Assembly (NCBI GenBank): GCA_018873245.2
Contig: JAEMBT020000003.1
Span: forward strand, 1,294,447-1,358,446
Direction of reading: 5' to 3'
From: Archegozetes longisetosus
Lineage: Eukaryota > Arthropoda > Arachnida > Sarcoptiformes > Trhypochthoniidae
Length of the DNA stretch: 64,000 bases
The notes beneath the pieces were generated by a model. It did not search any database. It was not told where the DNA came from and saw only the letters and a list, made by a program, of their open reading frames with translations. Below, in pieces: positions 1 through 12,800 of the stretch; position 1 is the first letter of the stretch; each line of letters begins with the position of its first letter. A program made the position numbers and the translations under genes.

Positions 1-17
1 CACATTTTATTTGCGAC

Positions 18-383
18 CTACAAATCATTTTCAATTTTCAAGAATTGATATCCTTTCGCCGCTTTGTCACTACATTCAGGCACATTAAGCGCTACTATTA
101 TTACACTTGATTTCGCTCTCCATATCCCACAACAAATATCGCGTTTCACATGATCTGAATTTTCTTTCAATTTTCGGAGTTTTCTTATTGAATCAAAAAC
201 TTTTTTTTCATGATTGGCCTCACATTTATTCCAATGGCCTTGTAATAGATCTTCACATTTATTAACTTGCGACACATTTACTTCTACAAACGAGGGATTG
301 AGCCATAAATAAGGAAACAAGCATTCAAACTTAGAATATGAAGAATAACTAGAGACTATCTGCAAATATTCAGAGTAAACCAA
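18..383 (-). CDS. Eight-cysteine family protein, partial or decaying copy
   Basis: This reading frame of about 120 residues belongs to the same family as the genes at 3010-3561 and 5283-5786. It keeps the core signature: a CEDLL cysteine, a second cysteine about 12 residues on, the paired CCG followed by W, and a PEC motif. The cysteine that follows the CC pair in its relatives (AKVCV, ARDCV) is serine here (AKSSV). The C-terminal two-cysteine block and membrane tail are absent because a stop comes early. No signal peptide lies in frame. A possible splice acceptor (TTTGCAG) near 360 suggests the N-terminus could come from an upstream exon, for example the hydrophobic ORF at 484-600. Function is unknown. 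It may be a pseudogene. Confidence 0.5.
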   Translation of the reverse strand: MVYSEYLQIVSSYSSYSKFECLFPYLWLNPSFVEVNVSQVNKCEDLLQGHWNKCEANHEKKVFDSIRKLRKLKENSDHVKRDICCGIWRAKSSVIIVALNVPECSDKAAKGYQFLKIENDL

Positions 384-483
384 TTTTTATGCAACTGAAT
401 TCAATGATGCTATGAGTGAAGTTTTCTTCAGACTTTTAAGTATACGTGACTCTGGCTGCAAAGTTTACAAAACGTAGTGAGTG

Positions 484-600
484 TCAATGTGGAGCGATTT
501 GCTTAGTTTTACTTTTCTTTTGTAAAAAATTATAAGAAATGAGCAGTAAAATCATTAGTAGAAATAGAACCAAAAACAGATTAAAATTTTCGAGTTTCAT
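484..600 (-). CDS. Small hydrophobic ORF, possible signal-peptide exon
   Basis: A 38-residue ORF starts MKLENFNLFLVLFLLMILLL, a strong signal-peptide or signal-anchor profile, and ends in a short basic tail. It lies about 100 bp upstream (in minus-strand sense) of the family-type ORF at 18-383, which lacks a leader of its own. It could be a leader exon for that gene, but the two intact relatives carry their leader in one continuous exon, so this is inference. Chance hydrophobic ORFs are common in AT-rich DNA. Confidence 0.25.
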   Translation of the reverse strand: MKLENFNLFLVLFLLMILLLISYNFLQKKSKTKQIAPH

Positions 601-960
601 AGACCGAATGACAAAATATAGTTGTTGTTGATTGACTTTATTTTCTTTGAGCTTTTTACCCAAAAAATTAGGCGAATATTTAGAGAGAATAAGTTTAGTT
701 GAAATATATCTAAACTGACTGAATCGTTAGAGAGCCATTACATAGACAAAAAAGAAAGAGGTATTTAATTGTTAAGAAACATATCAATTTGGCATTCCAA
801 ACTTCGCTCAAATAGGTTTAAAAACTGATTTATGTGTTTTATAGTCATAATACAGAGGGAAAATCACGAGGCTATGAATCTTTAAACAGTATACCAATTG
901 GAAATGTTCCGACATAGCCGAGACAGTGTCACACCATAACAAAAAGTAGTAAGCAAACAC

Positions 961-2662
961 TACAGTGTTTTTCAGTTCAATTTGGATCTATTGCATTGCT
1001 ATTTGTAATGTAAACCCAAACCCTGTCGAACCGGTAGCTCTTCTCAAAGCTATTTGTGTCTTTCGCAAAGCTACTTGTAATTCAAAACTTTATTTCAATA
1101 TGTGAAAGACGGCAAAACATACAATTAATGATTAGATATTCAACTAAATTAATTCTCAATTATCTCTCTATTAAGACTGGGGAATATGTATTTTTCCATA
1201 TTTTTATAATAATTTGAACAATTTTGAGAAGAAATAAGTTCAGAAGTGGAATGAACTGCTTCATACAAAAGCTATTGATTGTGTTATACAGTATTTTTCA
1301 CTTCAATTTGTATCTATTGCATTACTATTTGTGCACTTGGTTTAATCCTTATGAAAACCGGTTGCTTTCTCAAAACTATTTGTGTTAATCCCATTGCTAT
1401 TTGTAGTTTTAAAGTATATCTTATTCAATGCACAAAACACATTTGATTTCATTTGCTTATAGAGCAATTTAAGTTTACATATTGTGTAAATCAAATTATT
1501 TAAAATTTTTATTATTGAATGGAAGATGAGATGAAAGTTCATGATCAGAAGATGTCAATCTAATAATGAGGATGAACTATACAAGCAGTTCATTCCACTT
1601 CTGAACTTATTTCTTCTTAAAACTGTTCAGATTATTATTATGTATAAAAATATGGAAAAAATACATATTCCCCAGTCTTAATAGGGAGATAATTGAGAAT
1701 TAGTTTAGTTGGATATCTGATAATTTAATTGTATGTTTTACCATCTTTCACATATTGAAATAAAGTTTTGAATTACAAATAGCTTTGAGAAGAGCTACTG
1801 GTTCGACAGGGTTTAGGGTTTACATTGCAAACAGCAATGCAATAAATCCAAATTGAACTGAAAAACACTGTATCTTTCATTTCAATAAAAAAAAATTTAA
1901 AGAATTTGATCTAAACTTAAATTGTTCTATAAACAAATGAAATCAAATGTGTTTTGTGCAATAAATAAGATATACTTTAAAATTACAAATAGCAATGAAA
2001 TTAGCCGTTATACCCCGATTGATAGAAATCCACTTTATAGACATCAACTTTATAGACATTTCACTTCATAGACATTTCATTTCATAGACACTTGATTAGA
2101 GAGACATTTTTAAGCTATTCAAGATAATTTAAATTTATTTACACATCTGAGAAATTAAAATAATTGTATATTAATTACACTGAAAGTCAAGTGCATCGAA
2201 TCTCATATCTACTAATCCGTTAATCTTATAATCTTATGGTAATTAAGATATTTAACACGTGCAAAATGCAAAACCCATTCAACTATTTTTCAATTGAATG
2301 AAAAGTGATTTTTATTTTGAGTCTATTCAGTTCAATATATCAATTTTTTATTAGAATATTTCTGCATATCTATATTTGAATTTTATTAATTGGTCAGTGT
2401 TTGCGTAATCTATCTGTAAACTACGTCTGAATATAGTTTTATTGAACCAAACGAAGGGAAAAATGATCATTTTTCAAAATTAGATTCAATTAGATTGTTT
2501 AGAATTAACATTAATAATCTCCTCGATAACCAGAATTTTCATTAGCGAATAATTAGTCTATGAAGTGAAATGTCTATGAAGTGGAATGTCTATAAAGTGG
2601 ATGTCTATAAACTGGGAAGATACCCAATGCAATAGATACAAATTGAAGTGAAAAATACTGTA
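961..2662. repeat. Nested inverted-repeat block (MITE-like)
   Basis: A segment at 961-1262 recurs in inverted orientation at about 1579-1871. The segment between them (about 1285-1540) recurs inverted from 1872 to about 2010 and again at 2627-2662. The order is therefore A-B-A'-B', with B' interrupted by another element at about 2011-2626. The ends share a terminal motif close to TACAGTRTTTTTCA followed by CAATTTGKATCTATTGCAT. This pattern fits repeated or nested insertion of a terminal-inverted-repeat element. No transposase is encoded; the short ORFs here look incidental. Confidence 0.7.
2011..2626. mobile_element. Inserted element with TATAGACAT-array inverted termini
   Basis: This segment interrupts the right arm of the surrounding repeat block. 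Its left end (about 2014-2105) carries iterated copies of a roughly 16-bp motif containing TATAGACAT or CATAGACAT. Its right end (about 2555-2620) carries the inverse of the same array. The interior is non-coding. A 6-bp ATACCC occurs next to both ends and may be part of a target duplication, but the ends are ambiguous. The family is not recognised. Confidence 0.55.
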
Positions 2663-3009
2663 AGAAATAATTTGTCTGTCAAAATAACTTAGGTCCCTAA
2701 ATAATTTAGATATTAATAATTCAAAAATTTGAATTTGCTTTATAATACTGTTGGAAAAGAATTCATTTTTAATATGAATTTCAACAATAATATGAATATG
2801 AGGCTTCAAACAATTGTATATTTAATGCAGTTCACGATTTTGTTACAATTTAGATAAGTGGTACAACTTCTTAATACAATCAATGACTAAGAACTTATTT
2901 AAGTTAGGTTAGGTTAGATTATAGACTATAAAATTATATATAATACTCACTAAAGATATTTAAAATATCAATAAAACTAAACGAATAAATAACTTAAAGC
3001 AGGATCAAA

Positions 3010-3561
3010 TCATAAGAATGTAGCAAAAAATTCAATCATAGGTTTAGTACATAAACAAAGTAAAGCAATCATGAGAAGTGAAACAGATATAAGCAAAAGA
3101 TAAAGATACGAAGCTTTTGTTTTAGTTTCTCTACAGATCAATGCCTTTTCACCATATTCTGAACATATATTGAGAACTTCTTCCTTGATATAAGGATCAG
3201 TCGGTAAGGCCTGATATCTCTGGGATACATTTAGTCCACATTCAGGTATATAAAGAGCCGCTTCGATTACGCAAACCTTCGCTTTCCAAACACCACAACA
3301 AACTTCTCTATTAACAGACTCTGACCTATCGTTCATTTCTTGCTTTCTTAAAGTTTCAGCGACTGATTTCCGATAAATGGCTTCACATCTGTGTCGATAA
3401 GTTCTTAATAGATCTTCACATTGAGGGACGTCTGAGAGATCGACTTCTCCTAATTCTATACGAGGAATGCGTTCATGTTTAGCGATAGCTGAAGCTTGCA
3501 TTTGATGCATAGCTGTATTAGCTATGAGTAATATAAGAAATAATTTGATTGAGTTGTCCAT
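3010..3561 (-). CDS. Secreted/membrane-anchored eight-cysteine protein
   Basis: An intact single-exon gene of 183 residues. Residues 1-25 form a signal peptide (MDNSIKLFLILLIANTAMHQ onward). The ectodomain has eight cysteines arranged as PQC, RHRC, the pair VCCG with W two residues on, KVC, PEC, ICSEYGE and LIC. A hydrophobic segment of about 25 residues near the C-terminus (from SYLYLLLISV) is probably a transmembrane helix. The start is chosen because it directly precedes the leader. It lies in a cluster with relatives at 18-383, 5283-5786 and a dead copy at 9401-9840, so it belongs to a locally expanded family. The family is not recognised and no enzymatic motif is seen. Even cysteine number and the leader suggest an extracellular disulfide-bonded domain at the cell surface. 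Confidence 0.8.
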   Translation of the reverse strand: MDNSIKLFLILLIANTAMHQMQASAIAKHERIPRIELGEVDLSDVPQCEDLLRTYRHRCEAIYRKSVAETLRKQEMNDRSESVNREVCCGVWKAKVCVIEAALYIPECGLNVSQRYQALPTDPYIKEEVLNICSEYGEKALICRETKTKASYLYLLLISVSLLMIALLCLCTKPMIEFFATFL

Positions 3562-5282
3562 AATTTTTCTTGAATAGGACTTGAACTTAATTTTTGACTT
3601 TTTTAACTAGACTTAATAAATCTATTAAATGAAACGCAGACAAAAGTGATCTTATTTATAGTATTGTCATCCCATAAAGCAGACCAATCATTGAGAAGAA
3701 ACTAGATTTTCAGTGCTATAGACTTGCTTGAAGGTTATGATATAAGTATGAGATCAGCTTTAGGTAATATACTGACATTATGATCACATTAGAGAGAGTC
3801 TGTCTGAACACTGCATTCCCTATTAGACACAGTTCATTATCGATGCGTTTTTAGGAGAAATTACTGCGATTTTAACAAATAAGATTAGAATAGTCAATAA
3901 TACTATACTCTCCACTAGCATTGAAAATGTTCACGAAAATATGTATCACTATTATTTAAGACTGGCTGACGAAAAATATTCAAACTTCAATGTAATAGCA
4001 ATTTGTAGACTGATTAAAAATAAAATCTAAAAATTGTGCTTAAACTCAATAAATTTGAGAACAAAAGCTTAAAACCTTGAAAGCAAGAATATGTTTATAC
4101 TTTTAGAACTGTATAGAGAAATATAATATTCACCTGATTTTACATTCAATTTAACTTTAAGCTTTTGATGTATTATTGCTTCCTAAGCATAGATAAAATT
4201 TTTCGTAAATTTCAAGCCTAATGACTCACATTCAGATAAATATTCAGCAGTAACAATTTAATTATGCATTTATAAAAATATATTACGTATAAATCAGACA
4301 ATTCGGTTAAATACTCCTTATTTCATGTAATTTTGACACTTCTATTTCAGAAAGTTCATTTATTAATATGTTATATATTATTGAGTCTCAGACCATAAAC
4401 ATTCTATTATCGAATAAGGGCTAGAGAGGACTATAATATAATTATTGAAAGTGATGTAATAATGGATATGTATTTTGCAATATACACCTATTATACATAG
4501 CCTAGTTACTTAAGGAGTGAAAGGAAGACACGAGCCATCAGATAGATTGAGGTCAAGTTCATGTGAATGTCAAGTATAATCACTGAAAATTTGTAAAAAG
4601 TAGGCAATTATCATTGCGTTTATAAGTCATATACTTGAATAGAATAACCAATAATCAGATATTTTTCTAGAATATTTATAGCTAGAGTGATATTAGTAAT
4701 AGAGATTAAAGAAGATCATCAATTGTAGTGTTATGCAAACTGTAGAGCTCATAAGGGTTTCTGGAAAAGATTTTCATAAAGCTTGTTCACTAGAAGTATA
4801 AAGAGAGTCTTAACTGTTTGACATTTCGTATTAAGCTATATAAAAAATATATAAAAATTAATTATTAATCTAATAAATATCTTATTATTTAAATTTCAAA
4901 TTACGATTTACTGATAAATTATAATATTCAAAGATTCATTTATCATTATATGCTCGTACTATTATATAATTTGTAAATTATTATTTAATAGGTTGTTAAC
5001 CTTGATGTCAAACTATCCCAAGAGTAGACTATTTAAACCTTAGAATTTAAAATATGCCTTTGGGTTAATATGCTTTCATTGAAAATACTTTTGAGGCAAT
5101 CAATGCTTTTTTACTCAAATTAACTGAGAATTTACAATAATTAAAATTACATTATAGTTAAAATAAATTTATGAACGTAAATAGTATTAGCTGTAAAATC
5201 AAAACATGAGACATAAATTGTGTAACGAATAGAAAAATTTTAATTATAACTAACGAATAAAAGTTTAAAACTAATTGAAATT
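3562..5282. other. Intergenic, no feature recognised
   Basis: AT-rich sequence between two minus-strand family members. No convincing ORF, repeat or RNA was seen. The 5' side of the 3010-3561 gene lies here, but no TATA box or initiator stands out above the AT background. Confidence 0.5.
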
Positions 5283-5786
5283 TTAGTTAAGTATATAAAA
5301 AACAATAGTCACGATTACTGTCAACGTAGACGAAATGTTTAAACTGAATTCTGAGTTCTTGATATCTTCACAAATAGGCGTATTTTCACCATATTCTGAA
5401 CAGTCGTCTAAAACCTCCATTCTTCTAGTTGCATCAGTCGGTAAAATCTCGAACATCTTGGCTACTTTAAGACCGCATTCATTTAAATCTACGGCCGCTT
5501 TCATAACACAATCTCTAGCTTTCCAAGCCCCACAACAAACAGCTCTTTTAACAGACTCTGTCGTAATATCCATTCCATAACTCTGTTTAGTCTTATTAAC
5601 AAAATCTCTATAATTAGTCTCACATTGAATTATTTTGGGTTTCAAAAGTCGGTCACAATCAGGAATAGTGCTGAGATTGACTTCACCAAGATCTATAAGC
5701 GGAATGTAATTTGACGGAATTTTATAAGCTATTAAATCATTGACAGAATACAACAATACAATTAAATAGACGGAAACTTTAGCCAT
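5283..5786 (-). CDS. Secreted eight-cysteine protein, likely GPI or tail anchored
   Basis: A 167-residue paralogue of the gene at 3010-3561. The frame extends upstream to 5915, but the Met at 5786 is preferred because a signal peptide begins there (MAKVSVYLIVLLYSVNDLIA). The eight cysteines match the relative: PDC, IQC, VCCG with AWKARDC, NEC, DDCSEYGE and PIC. The shared text includes an ATD-type loop before the CSEYGE block. The protein ends in a short hydrophobic stretch (SLNISSTLTVIVTIVFYILN) with no cytoplasmic tail, typical of a GPI-attachment signal, whereas the paralogue keeps a few residues after its helix. Function is unknown; an extracellular role is inferred. Confidence 0.8.
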   Translation of the reverse strand: MAKVSVYLIVLLYSVNDLIAYKIPSNYIPLIDLGEVNLSTIPDCDRLLKPKIIQCETNYRDFVNKTKQSYGMDITTESVKRAVCCGAWKARDCVMKAAVDLNECGLKVAKMFEILPTDATRRMEVLDDCSEYGENTPICEDIKNSEFSLNISSTLTVIVTIVFYILN

Positions 5787-6630
5787 AGTTTTAAAAATGT
5801 AAAATAAATTCCAGTTATCGAAAATTTGTTCAAGCATAAGATATGTTGTCTTAACAGTGAAAAGAGAACCGGATGAATAATTTTTTACTTTCAGTCTAGC
5901 GTAAGAGTTGTGCATTCATAAAGAGTGAGCTGAGGACTTGCGCATCAAAAAGTGCGCAATTTAAACATAATGCAATCACTACTTGATCGCATTTTAGTGC
6001 AGTTCTAATGATAAGGCACTGATCATAGCTTGACATTCGTAGTTATACACTATTTGAAAGAGGGAGGGAGAGAGAGAGGAGAGAGAGATTGGTATAATAT
6101 GTACTATAATATAATGTACATTCGGTTCCAATAATATATGTAAGCATCTCATCCCATGATGATGCGTGAGGAGTAAAGTTTGTAGGGCTAGATTAGTAAT
6201 TATTTCTTTTATATGCGGACTAATAGTTTTAATGCACATTTACTAACCAAATAGAGTTGAAAAATATAAACTTTTAAGGTTTGACTAAACTTTGAATTTG
6301 ACTAAAAGTTTGATTGCTTATAATTAAGTTCATATTTTATTCGAATAAAATGTGAATTTTTTGTATGAGTTAAAACTTTGAAATATATATCTGCAATGAC
6401 TAATTAATAAAACTCAATGATATTAATATTTCAATATTTTATTATATATGTTACTCTTAGTTTGCTCCCAAAGTTATCACTGATTAATCCGAGATCATCA
6501 CACATATTATTGGAACCGAGTGTACTGTCGAAAGGTTCTAAAATTTAAGTCAATGTTTATGAGTAAAGTTATATACTTATAAGTTATTACTAGACTTTTT
6601 AGTACTTTTAAATATGAACTTTAACGTATT

Positions 6631-6634
<4 letters not shown>
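5787..6634. repeat. Intergenic with imperfect inverted repeat
   Basis: A 26-bp sequence around 6116-6142 (containing CGGTTCCAATAATAT) recurs inverted at about 6501-6526. A GA-rich tract at 6058-6088 likewise faces the long TC tract at 6635-6694. This could be an old terminal-inverted-repeat element, but ends and target duplication are not defined. No gene is seen. Confidence 0.35.

Positions 6635-6694
<60 letters not shown>
6635..6694. repeat. (TC)n microsatellite
   Basis: About 60 bp of perfect TC dinucleotide repeat. It is a likely polymorphic locus and a likely assembly-length uncertainty. Confidence 0.95.
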
Positions 6695-6700
<6 letters not shown>

Positions 6701-7779
6701 GGTTTTATTTGTGACTTTCATTGCTATATCGAGTTCGTTATTTTTTTATACTGAAATTCTCAATACGATGGCATAGAAAAGCAATACTACTATATTTAAT
6801 AGTAATGCTGGAAAGGATGTGTTGACATGTAGTTAGACTAGGTGATTTATTTTGTTCATTCCTGTACGCGCTCACCTTTTGATGTCTGTTCGGTTCAGAT
6901 TAGAAAAGGTAACAATTTTTCAAGATTCCAAAGTCCTATCAATTCAGTTTCTCTACTTTTATTGTTACTGCACTAAACGTTAAATTATAGTGTTTTCTCT
7001 TCAAAAGTTTATTTCAAGTTTTACCCATATTTATTGATGTATAAGTTATAATTGTACCGATTTGAGTTAACTTTTTGATGACTAGTTTTTCATAGAATTG
7101 GGATCAAAGAGTGCTCGATTTTTTTTAATAATATACAATATTTTATAAAGATTCTCTTTTAATGTAATTTAATTTCAGTCTAAATAGAAGCCAATTCTTG
7201 TACGCTAAATATCAAACGATTGTCTCAAATAGACACGTGCATCATACATTCGCATCTGCAGATGCTTGCTTGCGAATATCCGCATGATTTGGTGGATACT
7301 AGCATGAAAGCTCACAGATGCGGACGGGTATGGGTATAGTATTTTTTCAATAGAATAACCGCATTGAAACTTTACAATAAAGTTTAATGCTAGAACAATA
7401 TCGAAACAATTGTTCGCCAGAACTACGACCAATTTGTGGAGTGAACACGATTTTTAATTACACTGGATTAACGCTAACTGGTATAAGATCGCCTATAAAT
7501 TCAGATAGTAGGTGAATTGCTATTTATTAGGTGCAGTATCTGTATTTTAAAAAATAATTTAGGCAATATTTTGAATATTAATTGATTTGAAAGAACTTTG
7601 TACTGCCTGAGTTCAGGTTTAAAGATACAACGCCTCACAATTAAAATTCTGGACTAAGTTTGGCCTTATTAAAAACTTTAATTTCTTTCAATGAAATTTA
7701 CAAACAGTATATTAAAAAGGGATTAAGGAGTCATCTATATGATTAGTAAAAAGAAATTGCTGGCAATATAACAATCAAT

Positions 7780-8180
7780 TAAATAATAGCTTCCAAACAA
7801 GAATTACTTTGTGAAGGCGTTATACAATTATATAATTTGCATTATAATTCACATTTAGACAGACCGAATTAGTTTACCGTTGATTACTTTGTTGACGAAA
7901 ATATGCCCAAAACAACAGTATATTTTATTCTACAGAAGTATTTGAATCGAGGAGATGTAAAAAGAAAATTGGCAACTGGTAGACCTGCAAAAATAGTGAC
8001 CGAAAAGAAAGTAAAGCGAGTAAGGAAAAAGTTTGACTATAAAGACGAAGTTTTAGAGCAAACATATACAAAAAACTCAATGCGTCCAAAAATATGTTTA
8101 CATATGTGTTAAAAATTAATATGCTAACGATTGGGAAGCAAAATACGTCAACCAGCTCAAAAAATGTCAATCATATCAAA
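7780..8180 (+). pseudogene. Tc1/mariner transposase N-terminal fragment
   Basis: The frame from 7903 reads KTTVYFILQKYLNRGDVKRK then TGRPAKIVTEKK. This matches the second helix-turn-helix of Tc1-type transposases, including the GRP linker motif (GRPAK). Upstream sequence in another frame looks like the first helix-turn-helix. The catalytic DDE part is missing and the ORF ends after 69 residues, so it is a dead fragment. Confidence 0.6.
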
Positions 8181-9400
8181 TCTTGACTTTAAAAAGTTGA
8201 TTTAATGTTATCCAAAGGATTTGTAATAAGGTCCGAACTAGCTTAAGAAATACAGTAGATGATAGACTCTTGTCGGTTGCACATTAAGTCAAATTATATT
8301 GTAATATCATATAGTGTAATATTATTTTAAAAATTTAAAGTTTCAATGAAGCGTTTGATAAAAATTTTATGAATTTTGATTGTGAGGTGTTAGAGATGTG
8401 GTTATTTGCAGGTATTTAGTGAATATTCGTAGCCTTTGCGACTGAGAGTGCAAGAATTTTAGAAGATATACTGTATGTCTAGTCTAGAATAAAATATGAT
8501 TATTTTTAATCTTATTTAAGGCCTGACACCAAATAAATAATTTGATGCGAAATAAAAATAAGATTTTATACAGAGAATTAATTATTAAAGTAGCTACAAA
8601 CAGATTATGAGATGAATACTACGCAAACTACTTTTCAGACTTATTCGATACTGAGATAGATGAAAAATTTTTTTCAGGACTTTTACTAGATTTTAATTGT
8701 CAAGTTTTTATTCTCTCATTGGTTTTCCAATTTTCGCTAAAAGTTAAAATTTATAGCTATCTCGATAAATATAGAATAATCTTTTCTTAAATCTTAGGAG
8801 AAGTTTTTCCTCAAACATTTTCTGTTCTTTTCGGAGACAACATAATTTTAACGTATTATTTCACTTTTCAAGTAAAATCAATTATTCATTTAGGTCAGAA
8901 AAAATAGTTGCTGTAGGTTTTAAGTAATCTCTCGAAAAGTATCGCAATACTGTTATCCCCTATATAAAACGTCTCGAGTTATCGCATGTTGAGAGGGTTA
9001 GTGCTATAGAACTTTAAGCGAATCACGAGTGCATAACTTGGGCGGCGCTCTATCATACGACTTATTACGTCGAATAACAGCATACTTCCACAGGCTGCAA
9101 GAAACCATTCACTCAATCATATTTGAGTGTCAATCCGAAGGTTATTTTAAACAATGTCCGAATTTATTATTTATAATTTGATTGACAAGAATTATCTGAA
9201 GTTTTAAGGAATTGATTATCAGTTAAGTTTAGAGAACGAATAAATAATCTATTGTCATGAAAATAATATAATTTACTTTTGTCATACTCAATAAAATAAT
9301 CATCATATGCTCTAGAAAACGTATTTATGGCTTCAAATATATTTTATAATCTATACAAACAAAATCTAGACTAATGGATTATTTTTTAATTTATAGAACA

Positions 9401-9840
9401 TGCTCTTAGTAGCTATGATTTTCGGAACATTTTTCATAAATTCAGTTACCGCTGAAATAAAGACTTCATCAAGTTATGTCGATTTAGTTGACATGCCGGA
9501 CTGTGAGCTGCTCTAAAACCACACATTATCAAATGCAATGCTCTCAACAAATATTTAGACGATTATCATTTCGAGAAGTACCTGAATAACAAAACGGTTA
9601 AGCAAGAGTTTTGTTGTAAAGAATGGAAAATAACTGTTTGTATAATGAAATAAATCAATGAAATACCGGAATGCAGCCTAAAAGCAGTCGAAAGATATTT
9701 GAATCAACTGGTTAAATCATTCGAACACGAATACTTGTGTTCCAAGTTCAAAGACTACAAATTTGCGGAACAAATATCGAGCCTTTCAATGAGAAGTGAA
9801 TTTGGCCAGCAATCATCCTTATAGTTGCTTTTGCGCTATG
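9401..9840 (+). pseudogene. Broken eight-cysteine family copy
   Basis: Starting at the Met in ATGCTCTTAGTAGC there is a leader-like stretch (MLLVAMIFGTFFINS), then DMPDCELL followed by a stop. In the next frame come the second cysteine, then EFCCKEWK, VCIMK and PECSLKAVERY, which reproduces the family spacing of CC, W, CV and PEC. Several in-frame stops (after CELL and after CIMK) and at least one frameshift break it. It is on the opposite strand from the three relatives, so the cluster includes an inverted copy. Confidence 0.7.
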
Positions 9841-12800
9841 CTATACATTCTTTAAATGCTAATGATCATAAAATTTATTGTTCAGGTTTGACTAATCTTT
9901 TGTAATTCTCATATTTGCACCTATTTATTGGTTTAGCTAATTCAAAATTCTTTTTTTATACTAAAATGTACTAAAATTATGTTTTAGTTTTGGGTTCACT
10001 CTTTTTGCTGCTTGAATAAGTTTTAAACAGCTATAGTTTTAATTATTAATTATTTTTTAGCTAATGAATTGTATTATTAGGTTGTTCGGAAAGTGTTTGC
10101 CGCATAACTTTTTAATGAATTACTGTAATTTTATGCGGTTTTCAATGCAATAAAACAACACTAGGTGCATTGTTTTGTAAGGCGTTGGCTTATTGTTATA
10201 TTAAGAACGTCTTAGGGGCTATCGATATGGGGACTTCAAACAATTGAATATTGCCATCAACAATGTGATTTTGAAGCTTAATCAGAGAGGCACTTTTAAT
10301 GGCGTTAGCAGTGGTCTGACAACAAGTCATGAATAAGGGTGCAAGTATTTATTATTAAGCTATTTACAGAATCATTTTATTTTATATACTTTAAGTCTCA
10401 TCGAATAAGGTCAGAAATTGTTGGTATCATACAGGAATACTCAAAGAACCGAAGTCATTCGAGACTCATACTGAAAATCAAAGCTAAGATTTCTAAATTA
10501 CATTTTTCTGAATCAATCAATGTAAATGAGTATACTAATTTTCTCGAACAAAAAATTATTGAAAATGTAATTAATGAGAGTTCAATGAATGACAAACAGT
10601 TGCAAAAAATTGATGATACAAAAATAGAACCTCAAATTACTCATCCAGAAGCATTAAATTCAAGCAAAAGCTTACAAATGATTTAGAACAACAGAGCGAT
10701 AACTTTTCAAGTAAAATCTCTAGACTTTATTGCTTGAAACAAAAAACTGAATGCAATCAAGAGAAATCTCTCGTGAACAAATAAGTATTTCGGGTTACTT
10801 TTAAGTTAATCGAGTCAATTAATCAGTAAAAGCTTGATTTAGGTGATTGATGTTAATGGTTGTGCCAAAATAGATTTCTCTCTTAGTCACATCAAAATTT
10901 TTCGGTCCTAAAGTCTTGACTTTACAAGAGTTTATCTGTATAAATTACTTCTTAAAGTGTTCAACTTTCTGGGTGAACTTTTTCTTTAACTAAATAAAAG
11001 AAAATTTTAATCTATAGTCAATTCTCACAGTCCGACAAGCATCGAATTAAGTGTCAATTTACTGCTCACAAAAGAATCGACATTCTACTAGAAAAGTAAA
11101 GATGTTTTATAAATTTATGTTTTTCATTTGTTTAAATTAACTGAATCAGTATATAACCAACTTAATAAATCTAATTATGCTAATTATTTACAGGAATAAA
11201 GGGCGATAAGATGTCAGAAGAGGCAAGAATTAGTAAGCAACATAATCTAAGTTGATAACATGATCATTTCATTATCTATAAACAATTATTTTAGTTTATT
11301 TACGCCGATATTTTGACGAAGATAATATGAAAACTAATTACGTCTTCATTTTACTGTCAAATCGTATTTGCTGACTTCGATGGTTTGTAATTTAGATTCT
11401 ATAGCTCAGAGATGCATTGATGCTTGAAGATTAACCATATATTATTTTGCCTAATAGTTAATAGAAAGATTGAAAATAATTTATTCTAATCGCGAAACAC
11501 AGTCCCACGATATGATTGTCTATATGATAGATGTCATTACGTTCAACGAATAAGAATTCTCCCTAAAATGTGATCTCGAGCAAAAAATTTACTGGCGCTG
11601 CGTACTTATTTGAACCAAATTAGCAGCCATTACAATTGCAGGGGTTCAATTATTGCTCTTAAATCGTAAGGATGTACAATTGGAAAACCCACTACACCTT
11701 AGCATGAGTTATATCCCCTCAACGTCAATAAGATGATTCTCAGGATTAAAAACTGGCGTTGAAGTGTTATGACTCATGCTAAGGGGCTATAGGATTTTCA
11801 ATTAAACACTTTACATTCTTATGATGTAAGGGCAATAATTGTGAAGCCTTCGCATGAATAAAACTGTTTTCATTGACAGAAATAAGAATTGCGTGCCATG
11901 AAAGAAAGGGCTAGAATCTATTAACAGGAAGAGGTATCAGAGTTTATTCAATATTACACAAACATTTCCAGCCGTAAATAAACTCAATTTTAAGCCAAAT
12001 TAATTTGCTCGTATGCTTTACTGCAAAATATTTTCTTATGAGACCCAAAATTAATGCAAAGATTAGTTATGATGAGACCCCTTATCATAATGACTTACCA
12101 GGTCAATAACTAAAATCTTCTCATAATTTTGCTCATCTTCTGTTGTTTCATTGAATAGTTTTTGTTGAATGATCTCTTCTGGGAGACACTTCTGTTAGAT
12201 ATTCTAATAAACTCCATAATTCGAACTTATGTTTGAAACAATTTTCAGAAATATGCTTTTAGTAGAAATTTTCATTCTGGCTTTATTTGCTATGTTTGAT
12301 CCTAAAAGCACAAATAAATAGTCACGAATATTAAACCTCGAATCATGTCTTTTATAATTTAATGTATGATTTAGAATGATTTAAAATTAAGTTCAGAATG
12401 TTGAATTTCGATTCAAGGGTTAGACATTTCTCTTAAGAAAAACTAACTTTCAATTTTTATCAATTAAAATCTGAATCAGCAAAACTTTCTTTGCTTCAAA
12501 ATTAACTTCTGATTAAAACTTTTAGTTTTCCTGTTTACATTCATTAGTATTATTATCCCTTTAAGAATTCTCAGGATTTTAATAGAGGAAGATTATGATC
12601 AAAATAATTATTTAGTAAGTTCTACAACTCTTTTTTTTATCAAATTCAAAGAATTAATAGAAATAATCTCCATGAAATCAGGTTTAATAGTGCGCTAGAA
12701 AGAAAAATTTCAAAAGTTTGAATCAGTTCACAACAAATGTAAATCAATGAAATTTAGTTTTCATCATTTCCAGTAAGCTTGAATTTAATTCCTTACACAA

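Noticed and set aside
2898..2914. GTTAGGTTAGGTTAG, resembling the arthropod TTAGG telomere repeat
   Set aside because: Only about three units, with no array around it; chance or a short interstitial site.
7205..7432. 75-residue minus-strand ORF
   Set aside because: Composition looks random; it overlaps a short inverted GC-richer patch that is more likely part of an old element.
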